From contig NZ_QZVQ01000006.1 of NCBI RefSeq assembly GCF_003660445.1, forward strand, positions 186,001-250,000: a stretch of DNA of 64,000 nt, given 5' to 3'. The position numbers were made by a program, and so were the translations under genes. Within the stretch, counting starts at the first letter, position 1. The number at the start of each line of letters is the position of its first letter. Shown here one piece after another: positions 26,624-36,326 of this stretch. This DNA comes from Croceibacterium ferulae (lineage in GTDB: Bacteria; Pseudomonadota; Alphaproteobacteria; Sphingomonadales; Sphingomonadaceae). The notes below the pieces were generated by a model. It was not told where the DNA came from, ran no database searches, and saw nothing but the letters and a program-made list of their open reading frames with translations.

Positions 26624-29413
26624 ATGAAGACAGTTGGCGCGCTGACGGCACGGTTGCAGGAACTGCACGGGCGCACGGCGGAAACGCCGCTGTTCAATCC
26701 GGTGTTCCAGTTGTCGCTGGACCTGTCCCGCCTGCTGGAAGGCGATGGCCTGTCGCTGGACGATTGCGAGGCGCTGGTCGGCGAGCTGGAATGTGCCGCG
26801 CTGCTCCGCCGTGCGGAACGGCTGCGCCAGCTGGTCGCACCCGTGGCGCCGGCCACCAACGACCAGGCGCTGGCCGACGGGCTGGAGCGGCAGGACTTCG
26901 CCGCCTTCCGCGCGCGGTGGGAACAGCCGCAGCTGCATGCCGTGTTCACCGCGCACCCCACCTTCCTGCTGACCCCGGCGCAGGCGCAGGCCGTGGCGCA
27001 GGCCGCCAGTCAGGATGGCGAGATCGGGGATGACAGCTGCGTCGCGCCGTCGGTCCGCAAGCCGGTCACGCTGGGCTTCGAACATGATCAGGTGATGGCG
27101 GCGATGGCGCACGGCCAGGATGCGCGGGACGCGATCAACACCCGTCTGCTGAGCCATGCGCAGACCTGCTGGCCGGACCAGTGGCAAGCCTTCCGGCCCC
27201 TGCCGTTCCGCTTTGCCAGCTGGGTCGGCTACGACATGGACGGGCGCACGGACATCACCTGGTCCGCCTCCATCGGCTTCCGCCTGGCGGAGAAGGCCAC
27301 GCGGCTGGCCCGCTACCGCGACCAGCTGGCGGCGATCGACGGCGATCACCCGCTGCTGGCGGAGCTGGCGCCGGCCGCCGACTATGCCGCCGCGCGCGCT
27401 GCGGACTTTGCCGGCGACCTCACCGATCCGGCGGCGCTCTCGCTGGCCGCCAACCGCCTGACCGCACATGATCCGCGCAAGCTGCTGTCGCTGAAGACCT
27501 GCATCGACCGGCTGGAAGCCGAGGGGGGCGAGGTTGGCGGCGCGCGCGCCGTGCAGCTGAAGGTGCTGGCGGCCGGGATGCGGGCCGAAGGGCTCGGCAT
27601 GGGGTGGATCCACTTCCGGGTGAACGCCAAGCAGCTGCATAACGGCCTGCGCCGCCGGCTGGATCCGGACGGGCAGCTGGACCTCAGCAGCAAGGGCGCG
27701 ATCGTCCATCTGCGCCGCGCTATCGCCGCGGTGGAGCCGCTGCGCGCCAATTTCGCCGCGCTGGCGATCGAGAGCAGCACCGCCATCCGCCAGTTCCTGG
27801 CCATGGCGCAGATCCTGCACCACATCGATGCCGACGCGCCCATCCGGATGCTGGTCGCCGAATGCGAGGAGCCGGCCACCGTGCTGGCCGCGCTCTATTT
27901 CGCCAAGCTGTTCGGCATCGCCGACAAGGTCGACGTGTCCCCTTTGTTCGAGACGGAGACCGCGCTGGAACATGGCGGCCGGCTGCTGGACGCCCTGCTG
28001 CAGGAGGAGGAATATCGCAGCTATGCCCGCGCACGCGGGCGGGTGTCGATCCAGACCGGCTTTTCGGATGCGGGCCGCTTCGTGGGGCAGGTGCCCGCGA
28101 GTCTCGCGATCGAGCGGTTGCAGGGCCGGCTGGCGGCGGCGATGGCCGCCAACGGCATGGAGGACGTGGCCGCGCTGGTGTTCGACACTCATGGCGAGAG
28201 CATGGGGCGCGGGGCGCATCCGAACTCGCTGGCGGATCGGCTCAGCTGGCCGCTCAGCCCGTGGGCGCGCGGGCGGTTCGCCGCCGCCGGCATCCGCTTG
28301 GAGCCGGAGGTCAGCTTCCAGGGGGGCGACGGCTACCTGTTCTTCGCCACGCCCGAACTGGCGCTGGCAACGCTGACCCGCATCGCCGAACTGCGCCCGA
28401 ACGAAGGTGATGCGGATGCGGCGAACGACGATCCGTTCTATACCCGCACCGACCTGTCGCTCGACTTCTACCGCGCCGTCCGCGATCACCAGCACGAACA
28501 TCTGGAAAGCCGCACCTATGCCCGGGCGGTCACCGCCTTCGGCCTGGGCCTGCTGAACGCCACCGGCAGCCGGGTCAGCCGGCGGCAGAGCGACATAAAC
28601 GCCGATCGCGAGATGTCGCTGCGCCAGATCCGCGCCATTCCGCACAATGCCATCCTGCAGCAGCTGGGCTATCCGGTGAACGTGATCGCCGGGATCGGCA
28701 GCGCGGCCGATGGCACCGATCCCGACCTGAACGACATGCTGGCGAGCAGCGCCCGGGCGGCGCAGATCCTGCGGCTGGTGCGCAGCGCCAATGCGCTGGC
28801 CAGCATCAAGACGGTGGCTGCCTATGGCGAGCTGTTCAACTCGGCCTACTGGGCCAGTCGGCCCTATCGCGGGCTGGAAGATCACCTGACAGGCCCATGT
28901 GCCGCCCTGGCCGAATATCTGGTGAAGGATGACCGGGTGGGCACGTTCCGCCGCCTTGCCAGCCGCCTGCGGGTCGATGCCGTGAAGCTGCACCAGCTGG
29001 AAACCGCGCTGCCCGTCATGGAGGAGCCTTCTGACTCCGGCGACCGCGAGGCGACCCGCCGCGCGATAGGCGCGCTGCAGGCGCTGCGGCTGGCGCTGTT
29101 CCAGCACATGTTCCTGCGGGTGATGTCGATCCCCGCCTTCAGCCGGGCCAACGATGTCAGCCGCGAGGACGTGCTGGAAATGGTGTTCACCCTGCGCGTG
29201 GACGAGGCGCTGGCGCAGCTGCGGCGCGCTTTCCCGACCAGCTTCCCCAAGCCATCCGACTTCGCCCTTACGGAGCCGGCCGACTATCCCGAAGGGGGCG
29301 ATGCGGGCTATGCCTCCATCGGGCGCGACTTCATCGAGCCGATCGACCGCGCCTATGCCCTGTCGCTGCGGATCGGCACCGCCATCGCCAACCATTTCGG
29401 CGCGCATGGCTGA
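26624..29413 (+). CDS. phosphoenolpyruvate carboxylase family protein, divergent
   Basis: The 929-residue protein aligns by order and length with PEP carboxylase, which makes oxaloacetate from PEP and bicarbonate. The catalytic His is kept in FTAHPT (His111), but the usual next Glu is Phe. [10 protein letters not shown] replaces GYSDSxKDAG near residue 480. Where classic enzymes have the mobile loop FHGRGG...RGG, this one reads [14 protein letters not shown] (near residue 520). A good GAAGGAAC ribosome site precedes ATG 26624, 25 bases after eda, so it is the last gene of the sugar operon. Whether it is an active carboxylase is open; it may represent a Sphingomonadales-type branch. Confidence 0.8.
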   Translation: MKTVGALTARLQELHGRTAETPLFNPVFQLSLDLSRLLEGDGLSLDDCEALVGELECAALLRRAERLRQLVAPVAPATNDQALADGLERQDFAAFRARWEQPQLHAVFTAHPTFLLTPAQAQAVAQAASQDGEIGDDSCVAPSVRKPVTLGFEHDQVMAAMAHGQDARDAINTRLLSHAQTCWPDQWQAFRPLPFRFASWVGYDMDGRTDITWSASIGFRLAEKATRLARYRDQLAAIDGDHPLLAELAPAADYAAARAADFAGDLTDPAALSLAANRLTAHDPRKLLSLKTCIDRLEAEGGEVGGARAVQLKVLAAGMRAEGLGMGWIHFRVNAKQLHNGLRRRLDPDGQLDLSSKGAIVHLRRAIAAVEPLRANFAALAIESSTAIRQFLAMAQILHHIDADAPIRMLVAECEEPATVLAALYFAKLFGIADKVDVSPLFETETALEHGGRLLDALLQEEEYRSYARARGRVSIQTGFSDAGRFVGQVPASLAIERLQGRLAAAMAANGMEDVAALVFDTHGESMGRGAHPNSLADRLSWPLSPWARGRFAAAGIRLEPEVSFQGGDGYLFFATPELALATLTRIAELRPNEGDADAANDDPFYTRTDLSLDFYRAVRDHQHEHLESRTYARAVTAFGLGLLNATGSRVSRRQSDINADREMSLRQIRAIPHNAILQQLGYPVNVIAGIGSAADGTDPDLNDMLASSARAAQILRLVRSANALASIKTVAAYGELFNSAYWASRPYRGLEDHLTGPCAALAEYLVKDDRVGTFRRLASRLRVDAVKLHQLETALPVMEEPSDSGDREATRRAIGALQALRLALFQHMFLRVMSIPAFSRANDVSREDVLEMVFTLRVDEALAQLRRAFPTSFPKPSDFALTEPADYPEGGDAGYASIGRDFIEPIDRAYALSLRIGTAIANHFGAHG

Positions 29414-29425
29414 TCGCCAAGGTGC

Positions 29426-30415
29426 CTAGCGGCTGCGGGGCGGTTCCGGGCTGAACAGCCAGCCATCGGCCGTGGCGCGGGCGAGCACGCCGGCGACATT
29501 GCCGCTGCCGCCCGCCTCCAGCCGGTCCAGCAGGCGCGCCACATCGCCGCCACGGGGTGGCTGGCCGAGTGCCGCGATGGCACGGCTGGCGACCACCAGC
29601 CGAATCGCACGCGGAGCCTGCGGGCGGTAGCGGAGCGATCCGTCGATCGGCTCCACCCGTTCTGCCCATTCCCGCTGCCCCGCCCAGTCGAGCGCCGCAG
29701 CCGCCTGCGCCAGATGCGCCGCGCTGTCGGCCAGTGCGGCAGCGTCGAGCCAGTCGGCCTGCCCGATCGCCTGCCGGATACGCACCCGATCGAACCGGCG
29801 ATCGGAATTGCTGGGGTCAGCCGCAGGTGACAGGCCATGCGCAGCGACCAGCCAGGCCAGTTCCTGCCGCCGGAAGCCGAGCAGCGGCCGCAGTAGAGGA
29901 AGGGCGGTGCCCGGCACCAGCCCGGAGGCGCGGACACCGGCCAGGCCGGCAAGTCCGCTGCCCCGGTTCAGCCGCATCAGCAGCGTTTCCGCCTGATCGT
30001 CCGCATGGTGGCCGGTGGCGATTGCGCAAAGCCCATGCTCCGCTGCCCAGCCGGCCAGCGCGGCATAGCGCGCATCACGCGCGGCGGCCTGCACATTGCC
30101 GGCGGCGGGGGTGACCCGCAGCACGGCGCAAGAGACCCCGCGTTCGCCGCACAGATCGGCCACAGCTGCACATTCAGCGGCGGCTTCGGGTCGCAGGCCG
30201 TGATCCACCGCGGCCACGGCGTAACCGCCGGGCCGGGTGGCCTGCATCAGCAGCAGCAGCGCCAGCGAGTCCGCCCCGCCGCTGACCGCCAGGCCGATCG
30301 GCGCCTGACCGATCGATCCGGCGGCGCCAGGCAGCAACCGGGCGAGACTGGCGGCGAAGCGCGCCGCCAGATCGGCCTCAATTGCTGCAGCGGACCCGGC
30401 TGCGGTTGCGGTCAT
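29426..30415 (-). CDS. tilS: tRNA(Ile)-lysidine synthase TilS
   Basis: Ligates lysine to C34 of tRNA-Ile(CAU), changing its reading from AUG to AUA. The 329-residue N-type PP-loop ATPase has the signature GLAVSGGADSLALLLL, then AAVDHGLRPEAAAE, ATGHHADDQAETLLMRL and NRGSGLAGLAGV. AAGGAG lies six bases before ATG 30415, although the gene then overlaps the cpoB 3' end by 38 bases. It lacks the long C-terminal domain of the E. coli protein, as is usual in alphaproteobacteria. Confidence 0.95.
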   Translation of the reverse strand: MTATAAGSAAAIEADLAARFAASLARLLPGAAGSIGQAPIGLAVSGGADSLALLLLMQATRPGGYAVAAVDHGLRPEAAAECAAVADLCGERGVSCAVLRVTPAAGNVQAAARDARYAALAGWAAEHGLCAIATGHHADDQAETLLMRLNRGSGLAGLAGVRASGLVPGTALPLLRPLLGFRRQELAWLVAAHGLSPAADPSNSDRRFDRVRIRQAIGQADWLDAAALADSAAHLAQAAAALDWAGQREWAERVEPIDGSLRYRPQAPRAIRLVVASRAIAALGQPPRGGDVARLLDRLEAGGSGNVAGVLARATADGWLFSPEPPRSR

Positions 30416-31316
30416 ACTGCTCCTTCAGGCGGCCGGTCGCGAGGGCGGGGTAGCCGTCGCCGAACTCGGCCAGCGCGATGCAGGCACGGTTGGTGTCGTT
30501 GATCGCGATCATCGTCTCGGCCAGATAGAGCAGGCTGTCGGGTGCGCGTTCGGCCTGCTTGTTCGCCTGGTAGTTCTCGAAGAAATGCGTCGCCGCCTCG
30601 CGCGGCTGACCGTTGTCGAGATAGGCGCGGCCCAGCAGGTTGCGGCCCCAATTGGTGCGGGCGTGATTGGGGTAGCGCTGCAGGAACAGTGCCAGCTGCT
30701 GCTGCGCTTCCGGATAGAAGCCGGCCTGCCACAGGCGAAAGCCGTAGCTGTATTCGTCATCACCAGGATCGTCGGTCTGCGGCTTGGCGATCGCCTGCAC
30801 CGCGGCGACCCGTTCCGGGCTCGGCGCGGCGGCGCGGGTCTGGCCGGAGGAGGATGCGGTCGGCGTGCCGGCGGCGGCGGCGGGCGGGCTGGATTGTGTC
30901 GTGGCGGCCGGCGCCGGGATCACGCCGGCGGCGGGCAGGGTGCCGGCAGGTGCGGCCTCCAGCGCCCCGATCCGCTGTTCCAGCTGCTGCAGCGCATAGG
31001 CGGTCTCCTCGCTGCGGGCGGTGACGCGGGCCATCTGCGCCTCCACCGCATCCAGCCGCGCCAGGATGTCGGTCACGGCGCCGGTGGTCGCTCCACCCGG
31101 TGCCGGTGTGGTGGTCGGCGCCGGGTTGGACGTGTCCACCTCCGGCGTGAAATAGCGCCCGTCGCCGCCGGGGAACACGGCGCGCTGCACCGCGCGCAGC
31201 TCGCTTTCGATCCGGCTGAGGCGGGCATTGGTGGCGTCCTGCGCCTGTGCGCCGGCAGGCACCAGTGCCGTGCCGAGCAGGGCCAGCACGATCGCTGCCC
31301 GTGTGCGGCTGTTCAT
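30378..31316 (-). CDS. cpoB: Tol-Pal system protein CpoB/YbgF
   Basis: The 312-residue periplasmic protein has a signal peptide (ending PAGAQAQ) and an N-terminal coiled coil (SRIESELRAVQRAV, ALQQLEQRIGALEA). An Ala/Pro/Thr linker leads to C-terminal tetratricopeptide repeats starting at EYSYGFRLWQAGFYPEAQ. CpoB links peptidoglycan synthesis to outer-membrane constriction by the Tol-Pal complex. The other tol-pal genes are not in view. Overlaps tilS downstream. Confidence 0.85.
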   Translation of the reverse strand: MNSRTRAAIVLALLGTALVPAGAQAQDATNARLSRIESELRAVQRAVFPGGDGRYFTPEVDTSNPAPTTTPAPGGATTGAVTDILARLDAVEAQMARVTARSEETAYALQQLEQRIGALEAAPAGTLPAAGVIPAPAATTQSSPPAAAAGTPTASSSGQTRAAAPSPERVAAVQAIAKPQTDDPGDDEYSYGFRLWQAGFYPEAQQQLALFLQRYPNHARTNWGRNLLGRAYLDNGQPREAATHFFENYQANKQAERAPDSLLYLAETMIAINDTNRACIALAEFGDGYPALATGRLKEQYDRNRSRVRCSN

Positions 31317-31398
31317 CGCCAAGATGTGATCCTTCCCTTGCAAACTGGTGCCGGCCGATAGTGGAACCTGCCGGAATGGTGGCTGAACGGATGCAGCC

Positions 31399-32313
31399 TT
31401 ATTGCGCCGCCGGCCGCGACGACACGGCCGCCGGCACGAAGCGCGAGGCGGGGCTGCCGGCCGCCGCCGGAGTGCCGCCCGATGCCGCCGGAGTGGCACC
31501 CGCCGCCGGCGTGCCCGCCGGCTGGCCGCGCGCCAGCAGCGCCTCCGCCGTGACAGGCACGTCGCGCATGATCATGTCGTCCTCGGCCAGCCGTGGCACT
31601 TCGCGGCCGCCGATGGTGATGCGCAGCGCGTCCGGCCGGCCGGTCCACAGCAACGGCCCCTGGGCATCCGCCGGGACCTGATATTGTTCGTTCAGCGCCA
31701 TCTGCTTCTGCATCAGCTGCCGTCCGCTAGCATCGTAGAACTTGACCCAGACGCCCTCTTCCATGGCGGTGAACACCACCGGCCCGGCGGGGGCGGCGGC
31801 GGGCTGGCCGGCGGGGTTCGCCGCCTGCTGCCGCGCCAGCGCGGCACGGCGGGCGGCGTCTTCCTGCTGCTGCTGTTCCACCAGGCTGGGCAGCTCGGCC
31901 GCCGGCGCGAACAGCGTGCGCATGAAGAAGAACCCGCCCAGCAGCAGCAGCACGACCGCCGCCAGCGCCAGCCAGGCCAGGCCGCGGCTGGGCACGCGCG
32001 CAGGGTCGCCCGGTTCGAAGGACGGCGCGCCATCCTGTTCGCGCGCCTCGATCATCTCCGCCCGCACCCGGTCGGCGATCACGTCCGGGTCCATCCCCAG
32101 CAGCTTGGCGTAGGAGCGGGCAAAGCCGGTGGCATAGGTGCGGCCGGGCAGGGTGTTGAATGCGCCGTTTTCCAGCGTGACCAGATGCCGTTGCGGAATG
32201 CGGGTATCGGCCGCGACCTGTTCCAGCGACAGCCCGCGCGCCTCGCGCCCGGCGCGCAGCTCTGGCCCGACGCCGCCGGTCGCGGTGCCTTCCGGCTGTT
32301 CGTTCATGGCCAC
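31399..32313 (-). CDS. RodZ-like protein: helix-turn-helix, one membrane helix, DUF4115
   Basis: The 304-residue protein has an N-terminal Xre/RodZ-type HTH (AGREARGLSLEQVAADTRIP, TLPGRTYATGFARSYAKLLG), a single membrane helix (about residues 112-132), a Gln/Ala-rich linker and a C-terminal DUF4115 domain (EEGVWVKFYDASGRQL). RodZ ties the MreB cytoskeleton to the cell-wall elongasome. The tail after DUF4115 is low-complexity Pro/Ala/Gly. GTG 32313 has GGGGA five bases upstream; ATG 32307 is the alternative. Confidence 0.85.
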   Translation of the reverse strand: MAMNEQPEGTATGGVGPELRAGREARGLSLEQVAADTRIPQRHLVTLENGAFNTLPGRTYATGFARSYAKLLGMDPDVIADRVRAEMIEAREQDGAPSFEPGDPARVPSRGLAWLALAAVVLLLLGGFFFMRTLFAPAAELPSLVEQQQQEDAARRAALARQQAANPAGQPAAAPAGPVVFTAMEEGVWVKFYDASGRQLMQKQMALNEQYQVPADAQGPLLWTGRPDALRITIGGREVPRLAEDDMIMRDVPVTAEALLARGQPAGTPAAGATPAASGGTPAAAGSPASRFVPAAVSSRPAAQ

Positions 32314-32436
32314 ATGATCCCCGATCCTGATGCGGACGGTACCACCCCGTCCGGTTGCTGCCCGTGCCCGGCAAGTGACGAAGACAGGGCATGCAAGTCA
32401 AGCGGCAAGGCACCGCTGCAGGTGCCATGCCTGTGG

Positions 32437-34710
32437 TTAATCCACCTCGATCCCGCGTTCCTCGGCCCAGCGGGCGATGACGCCGCGCAGATCGGGCGGC
32501 GGCGCGGCCAGCCAGCCCTGCATGGCGGCACCGGCCTCCGCCAGATCGACCCGGCGGACCAGTTCCTTGATCGGGCCCACGGCGGCGGGCGTGATCGACA
32601 GGCGCCGGATGCCCAGCGCCAGCAGCGCCAGCGCCTCCAGCCGGCGGCCGCCCATCTCGCCACAGACGCCCAGCCGCACCGGGCTGCCGCGCACGGTGGC
32701 GACCACGCGCTGCAGGAAGCGCAGGATGGTGGGGCTGAGCCAGTCATAGCGTTCCGCCAGCCGCGGGTCGGAGCGGTCGGCGGCGAACAGGAACTGGGTG
32801 AGGTCGTTGGTGCCGATCGAAATGAAGCTGAGGCGCGGCAGCAGCGTGTCGAGCATCTCCGCCAGCGCCGGCACTTCCAGCATCACGCCATACTGGATCT
32901 CGTCCGGCAGGCGGCGGCGATGGCGCTTGAAATGGGCGATCTGCTGTTCGAACAGCGCCCGCGCCGCATCGAATTCCCAGGGTTCCGATACCATCGGGAA
33001 CATCACCTGCAGCGACCGGCCGGCGGCCGCTTCCAGCAGGGCGCGCGCCTGCACCTTCAGCAGCCCGTCGCGCTCCAGCGCCAGGCGCAGCGCGCGCCAG
33101 CCCATCGCCGGGTTCTCCTCCGCCGCGCCGCGTTCCGCGCCGCGTAGATAGGGCAGCACCTTGTCTCCGCCGATATCCACGGTGCGGAAGATCACCGGCC
33201 GATGGCCCGCGCCTTCCAGCACATCGCGATACAGGCGGGTCTGCCGATCGCGCGAGGGCAAGGTATCGGCCACCATGAACTGGAATTCGGTGCGGAACAG
33301 GCCGATGCCGTCGGCCCCCGTCAGGCCCAGCATAGGCGTGTCCTCGACCAGGCCGGCATTCATCATGACCTCGATCCGTTGGCCATCACGGCTGAACGGC
33401 TCGACATCGCGCTGCGCGGCATAGGCGGCCTGCTTCTCCCGGCTGCGGGCAAGGCGCGCCTCGAAGGTCTCCAGCGCCGCGGTGCCGGGGCGGATGATCA
33501 CCTGCGCCCGGTCGCCATCCAGCAGCAGCTGGTCTCCATCGCGCATCAGGGCGCGGGCATTGCGGACGCGGCCGATCACCGGCACGCCCATCGCCCGCGC
33601 CACGATCACCACATGCGCGGTCAGCGATCCTTCTTCCAGCACCACGCCCTTCAGCCGGCGCTTGTCATACTCCAGCAGTTCCGCCGGGCCCAGGTTCTTG
33701 GCGATCAGGATCGTGTCCTGCCGCAGGCCCGTTCGCGCCGCCGTACCCAGCTGGCCGGAGACGATGCGCAGCAGGCGGTTCGCAAGATCCTCCAGATCGT
33801 GCATCCGTTCGGCCAGCAACGGGTCGCGGATCTCGCGCATGCGCTGCCGGGTGCGCTGCTGCACCCGCTCGATCGCGGCCTCCGCCGTCAGGCCGGCATC
33901 GATCGCCTCGTTGATGCGCCGGCTCCAGCCTTCGTCATAGGCGAACATCTTGTAGGTCTCGAGGACGTGCCAGTGCTCCTCCCCCACGCCGAATTCGGCA
34001 TGGGTGGCCATCTGGTCGATCTGCTCGCGCATCCGGTCGAACGCCTGGTAGACGCGGTGCCGCTCCGCCTCCGTATCGTCCGCCACCGTCTGCTCGATCA
34101 CGATGCGCGGCTGGTGGAACACCGCCTGCCCGCAGCCCAGGCCCTTCACCAGCTGCAGCCCGGTCAGCACCTCCTGCCCGACCTGCGCGGCCGATCGCCC
34201 GCTCAGGGTCTCCTCGTCCACCAGCCCGGCATTGGTGATCAGCTCCGCCAGGACCATGGCGACGGTCTGCAGCGCCTCGATCTCCACCTCGACATAGCGG
34301 CGCGGCTCGACATGCTGCACCGTCAGCACGCCGATCGCCCGTTCGCGCCGCACGATCGGCACGCCGGCAAAGGAGTGGAACTTCTCCTCCCCCGTTTCGG
34401 GCACATACTGGAATTCAGGATGGGTGGCGGCTTCCGCCAGGTTCAGCGTCTCGGTGTTCTGGGCGATGGTGCCGGTCAGCCCTTCGCCGATGCCCAGTCG
34501 GGTGACATGCACCGCGCTCTGGTTCAGGCCGCGCGTGGCGAACAGTTCCAGCATGCCTTCGCGCAGCAGGTAGATGGAGCACACTTCGCTATCCAGCGAA
34601 TCGCCAATGATATCGACCACCTGGTTCAGCTTGCCCTGAGCGTGCAGGCGCGACGCCATCAGCTCGTGCAGCCTGGTCAGGATCGTGCGGGCGGCGGCGG
34701 TGGCTGTCAT
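32437..34710 (-). CDS. ptsP: PtsP, nitrogen-type PTS enzyme I with GAF domain
   Basis: The 757-residue protein has an N-terminal GAF domain (about residues 15-165, with FHSFAGVPIVRRERAIGVL) followed by the PEP-utilising enzyme I body. The phosphorylated His lies in LTAHVVIVARAMG, LFRTEFQFM and PMVSEPWEFDAA belong to the PEP-binding barrel, and SIGTNDLTQFLFAADR and GVCGEMGG close the active site. It passes phosphate from PEP to NPr in the regulatory PTS; the GAF domain senses nitrogen status (glutamine) in relatives. No NPr or EIIA gene is in this window. Confidence 0.95.
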   Translation of the reverse strand: MTATAAARTILTRLHELMASRLHAQGKLNQVVDIIGDSLDSEVCSIYLLREGMLELFATRGLNQSAVHVTRLGIGEGLTGTIAQNTETLNLAEAATHPEFQYVPETGEEKFHSFAGVPIVRRERAIGVLTVQHVEPRRYVEVEIEALQTVAMVLAELITNAGLVDEETLSGRSAAQVGQEVLTGLQLVKGLGCGQAVFHQPRIVIEQTVADDTEAERHRVYQAFDRMREQIDQMATHAEFGVGEEHWHVLETYKMFAYDEGWSRRINEAIDAGLTAEAAIERVQQRTRQRMREIRDPLLAERMHDLEDLANRLLRIVSGQLGTAARTGLRQDTILIAKNLGPAELLEYDKRRLKGVVLEEGSLTAHVVIVARAMGVPVIGRVRNARALMRDGDQLLLDGDRAQVIIRPGTAALETFEARLARSREKQAAYAAQRDVEPFSRDGQRIEVMMNAGLVEDTPMLGLTGADGIGLFRTEFQFMVADTLPSRDRQTRLYRDVLEGAGHRPVIFRTVDIGGDKVLPYLRGAERGAAEENPAMGWRALRLALERDGLLKVQARALLEAAAGRSLQVMFPMVSEPWEFDAARALFEQQIAHFKRHRRRLPDEIQYGVMLEVPALAEMLDTLLPRLSFISIGTNDLTQFLFAADRSDPRLAERYDWLSPTILRFLQRVVATVRGSPVRLGVCGEMGGRRLEALALLALGIRRLSITPAAVGPIKELVRRVDLAEAGAAMQGWLAAPPPDLRGVIARWAEERGIEVD

Positions 34711-34908
34711 TGTGAACCGGCCTAACCCATCCGGACCGCTTTGGGAATGTTGCGCAAGGTCCGATGGGACAGGAAAGTTTTTGCCAGTGCTTTGCTGGCT
34801 AAGCTGTGCGGAAAGTGGCCCTCCGCGACCGTGCAGGGCCGGCTCGACTGACCGGGCGTCTGCGCCGTCGCGGAAGGCAGCGTGCCTTTCAGATTGACAG
34901 TGGACCGA
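34711..34908. other. intergenic region upstream of ptsP
   Basis: About 200 bases without a gene between ptsP and a DUF465 gene, both on the minus strand. It must contain the ptsP promoter. I see no clear terminator or operator. Confidence 0.4.
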
Positions 34909-35064
34909 TCACGAATGCGCGATGGCTTCCTTGATCTTCAGCTTCTGTCGCTTCAGCGCCTGGATCATCGCGCTGTCGGGAACAGGTCGGCTCATCTCGG
35001 CATGAAGCTGCCGTTCCAGCCCGTCGTGCTTGGCGTGCAGTGCGGTGACGTGGGAAGATTCCAT
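34909..35064 (-). CDS. DUF465 family small protein
   Basis: The 51-residue protein is mostly one charged helix: TALHAKHDGLERQLHAEMSR then IQALKRQKLKIKEAI, the DUF465 (YdcH-like) pattern in which the second half KRQKLKIKEAI is conserved. A GGAGAA ribosome site precedes ATG 35064. The function of the family is unknown. A second member is encoded divergently 195 bases away. Confidence 0.8.
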   Translation of the reverse strand: MESSHVTALHAKHDGLERQLHAEMSRPVPDSAMIQALKRQKLKIKEAIAHS

Positions 35065-35259
35065 CAAGGGTTCTCCTTTCGCTGTTGATCGCCGTCGGCG
35101 CGAGTACCGCATCGACGGCAGCGCGACTCAAACTGCAACGTCCGAGCCGCGCAATTGTCATCAAAACACAATAATCGTAGGGCGGCAAACCGGCCGTGCG
35201 GCAGAATGGCCGTGGGTCGGGACGGATCATGTCCCGAAGGGCGCGATGAAGGGACGGCG

Positions 35260-35454
35260 GTGAACGAGGAGGAATTGCAGCGCAGGCTGGTGGCGCTCAA
35301 GATCGAGCATCGCGACCTCGACGCCGCGATCGATGCGCTGGGCAGCACCGGCGGCGACCAGATGCAGGTGGCCCGGCTGAAGCGCAAGAAGCTGAAGCTG
35401 CGCGACCAGATCCATATCATCGAAGACTATCTGACGCCTGACATCATCGCCTGA
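35260..35454 (+). CDS. DUF465 family small protein (second copy)
   Basis: The 64-residue protein has the same helical pattern as its divergent neighbour: LQRRLVALKIEHRDLDAAID followed by VARLKRKKLKLRDQIHIIED. The start is GTG 35260 after GAAGGGACG. Its TGA shares a base with the ATG of the MBL hydrolase gene (TGATG), so translation is probably coupled. Function unknown. Confidence 0.8.
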   Translation: MNEEELQRRLVALKIEHRDLDAAIDALGSTGGDQMQVARLKRKKLKLRDQIHIIEDYLTPDIIA

Positions 35455-36326
35455 TGGCGCTCCCGCCGAAACCGTGGCCGGTCGGCATTGCCGAGCAGAT
35501 GGAGCCGCTGGTGCGCCGCGTGCTGGCGCCCAACGGGTCCGCCTGGACCTATACCGGCACGCAGAGTTTCCTGGTGGGGGACGGACGCGGGCTGGCGGTG
35601 ATCGATCCGGGACCTGACGATCCGGCGCACCTGGATGCCCTGCTGCGTGCGATCGGCCCGGCGCCGGTAGTGGCGATCTGCTGCACGCATACCCACCGCG
35701 ACCATTCGCCCGCCGCCGCACCGCTGGCCGCCGCCACCGGCGCACCGGTGATCGGCTGCGCGCCGCTGCGCGCCAGCGGCGGTGGCGAGGTGACCGATGC
35801 CCCCTTCGATCTCGACTACACGCCCGACCGCGTGCTGGCGGATGGGGAGGCATTGGCCGGACCGGGCTGGACGCTGATCGCCATCGCCACGCCCGGCCAT
35901 GCCTCCAACCATCTGTGCTTCGCGCTGGAGGGCACGGGCGTGCTGTTCACCGGCGATCATGTGATGGGCTGGGCCACCAGCGTGGTCGCCCCGCCCGATG
36001 GCGACATGGCCGATTACCTGGCCAGCCTGGAACGGCTGCACGACCGGGACGACCGCATCTACTACCCCGCGCACGGCCCGGCGGTGACGCGCCCGCGCCA
36101 GCTGGTGCGCGGCATGATCGGCCATCGTCGCCAGCGGGAAGGGCAGATCGTGCGGCTGCTGGGTCAAGCGCCGGCCGACCTGCCGGGTCTGGTGCAGCAG
36201 ATGTATCGCGGCCTCGCACCCGCCCTGGTCGGTGCGGCGGGGCAATCGGTGCTGGCCCATCTGCTCGATCTGGAACGGCGCGGGCTGGTGAGCCGTTCAG
36301 GCCCATCATGGACGATCGCCCCGTAA
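35454..36326 (+). CDS. MBL-fold metallo-hydrolase (LACTB2-like)
   Basis: The 290-residue protein has the metallo-beta-lactamase motif THTHRDHSPAA, a further His in TPGHASNHL, Asp in FTGDHVMGW, and His in YYPAHGPAV, so both zinc sites are complete. The C-terminal helical region (RGMIGHRRQREGQIVRLL, VLAHLLDLERRGLV) resembles the LACTB2/CPSF-like ribonuclease or glyoxalase II-related subgroup. Substrate unknown. It overlaps the preceding DUF465 gene by one base and the following DUF4230 gene by 19 bases. Confidence 0.85.
   Translation: MALPPKPWPVGIAEQMEPLVRRVLAPNGSAWTYTGTQSFLVGDGRGLAVIDPGPDDPAHLDALLRAIGPAPVVAICCTHTHRDHSPAAAPLAAATGAPVIGCAPLRASGGGEVTDAPFDLDYTPDRVLADGEALAGPGWTLIAIATPGHASNHLCFALEGTGVLFTGDHVMGWATSVVAPPDGDMADYLASLERLHDRDDRIYYPAHGPAVTRPRQLVRGMIGHRRQREGQIVRLLGQAPADLPGLVQQMYRGLAPALVGAAGQSVLAHLLDLERRGLVSRSGPSWTIAP

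Noticed and set aside
26462-29407. A 981-codon open frame on the minus strand, opposite the PEP carboxylase-like gene
   Set aside because: Same GC-driven shadow effect; rich in Arg, Gln and Gly with no motif, against a well-formed gene with ribosome site on the plus strand.
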